From an uncultured Treponema sp. (GTDB taxonomy: Bacteria; Spirochaetota; Spirochaetia; Treponematales; Treponemataceae): a stretch of DNA of 6,603 nt. The stretch covers positions 1-6,603 of the forward strand of contig CALGGS010000053.1 of assembly GCA_937915735.1 (NCBI GenBank), in the 5' to 3' direction. Under the pieces are notes generated by a model. It made no database searches, was not told where the DNA came from, and saw nothing but the letters and a program-made list of their open reading frames with translations. The translations under genes and the position numbers were made by a program. Below, one piece after another: positions 6,081 through 6,603 of the stretch. Position 1 is the stretch's first letter. Each line of letters opens with the position of its first letter.

Positions 6081-6497
6081 TTATCGCTTCATCGCTGTTT
6101 TTACTTGGCTGAATTCAAAATTTTCCAGTTGCGCAAGCAAGCGGTAGTTCAGCTGGATTTTCATAATATTCATGGCTTCGTATTCAGCGTCAACATTGTT
6201 GCCGTTTGCGTTTGCCTGTGTCGTCCAGTCGGTTACACGGCGAGGCTCAACCGTATGAAAGTCTACGGGCTCGTCAAGCTGAATGTGGCGGTCATTAGTT
6301 CTTGTAAGCTGGAAGCGATGCTCCGTGTCTTTTTCGGAGTCGAATGCCTTTTTAAGCTCGCTCTCAAAATTTACAGTCTGCCGCTTATAATTCGGAACCT
6401 CTGCGTTTGCGATATTGTTTGCGGAAACCTGATAGCGAAGAGAATTCACATCCATTGCTCGAGATAATAAATCTACTGACCGTGTAAAACTATTCAT
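6081..6497 (-). CDS. flgB: Flagellar basal-body rod protein FlgB
   Basis: Proximal rod subunit next to FliE, exported by the flagellar type III system. From the chosen ATG it has 138 residues, the normal family length (about 130-140). Landmarks are the N-terminal rod motif NNIANAEVPNYKR (27-39, where most members have A-D-T-P-G-Y-K), NFESELKKAF (43-52), and the C-terminal NNVDAEYEAMNIMKIQLNYR (100-119) leading to a helix ending in TAMKR. A longer reading frame from a GTG at 6573-6575 is unlikely: its extra 26 residues resemble nothing in the family and would cover the sigma-28 promoter. The ATG has no Shine-Dalgarno site, and the predicted transcription start falls at or just before it, so the message may be leaderless. 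It is the first gene of the operon. Confidence 0.94.
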   Translation of the reverse strand: MNSFTRSVDLLSRAMDVNSLRYQVSANNIANAEVPNYKRQTVNFESELKKAFDSEKDTEHRFQLTRTNDRHIQLDEPVDFHTVEPRRVTDWTTQANANGNNVDAEYEAMNIMKIQLNYRLLAQLENFEFSQVKTAMKR

Positions 6498-6504
6498 ACT
6501 ATGA

Positions 6505-6531
6505 TTTTCGGCATCTGAAAATGGAAGTTTA
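6505..6531 (-). promoter_or_regulatory. Sigma-28 (FliA)-type promoter of the flgB operon
   Basis: On the minus strand, TAAA (6528-6531) is followed after exactly 15 bases by GCCGAAAA (6505-6512). The sigma-28 consensus is TAAA-N15-GCCGATAA, so the -35 is complete, the spacing is exact and the -10 matches at 7 of 8. It lies directly upstream of flgB in the right orientation and would drive flgB to fliG. Transcription should start at about 6497-6500, that is, at the flgB ATG or within three bases of it. The rest of the upstream region (6532-6603) is AT-rich and shows no other signal I can support. Confidence 0.75.
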
Positions 6532-6603
6532 GGGGAAAAATTTTTATAATTAGCCCAAATATCGACTTTCGTCACTCACAAGAAAATTGTGTTTAAAATC
6601 GAA

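Noticed and set aside
6015..6467. A 150-codon open frame on the plus strand opposite flgB
   Set aside because: It lies antisense to flgB and runs through the intergenic hairpins. Its translation shows no known domain or good start signal. It is a shadow of the flgB reading frame.
6498..6575. A longer flgB frame starting at GTG 6573-6575 (26 extra residues)
   Set aside because: The extension resembles no FlgB N-terminus, has no Shine-Dalgarno site before the GTG, and contains the sigma-28 promoter. The ATG at 6497 gives the usual family length.

Overview
The window is a draft-assembly fragment from a spirochaete, most likely a Treponema or close relative. This rests on the protein sequences (FliG, FliF and S15 all have a treponemal look) and on the flgB-flgC-fliE-fliF-fliG order, which is the start of the main flagellar operon in Treponema and Borrelia. 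The assignment is made by recognition, not by a database search. Every gene lies on the minus strand, so transcription runs from the right end to the left.

Right part (about 6603 to 2258): a basal-body operon. A sigma-28 (FliA)-type promoter lies directly before flgB. It is followed by flgB and flgC (proximal rod), fliE (rod-to-MS-ring adaptor), fliF (MS ring) and fliG (rotor/switch protein of the C ring). Gaps are 3 to 27 bases, except for a 117-base flgB-flgC gap that holds three successive hairpins. Together these genes build the inner rotor and rod base of the periplasmic flagella.

Left part (2194 to 78): translation and cofactor genes. One long ORF joins a TruB tRNA pseudouridine-55 synthase to a RibF-type FMN adenylyltransferase, and it is followed by rpsO (ribosomal protein S15). 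truB, ribF and rpsO are neighbours in many bacteria, but here the first two are fused. The C-terminal part that should be riboflavin kinase lacks the signature motifs of that enzyme. The cluster starts only 63 bases after fliG, where fliH, fliI and fliJ would be expected in treponemes. The junction carries a perfect 15-bp inverted repeat that contains the truB start codon, plus a plausible housekeeping promoter.

Extreme left end (1 to 46): not genomic. It matches an Illumina TruSeq-type P7/index/Read-2 adapter, so genuine sequence begins at about position 47.

I see no new multi-gene system such as a defence island, CRISPR array or mobile element. The points worth following are the TruB-RibF fusion with its degenerate kinase domain, the apparently leaderless sigma-28 start of flgB, the inverted repeat over the truB start, the hairpin cluster after flgB, and the adapter.
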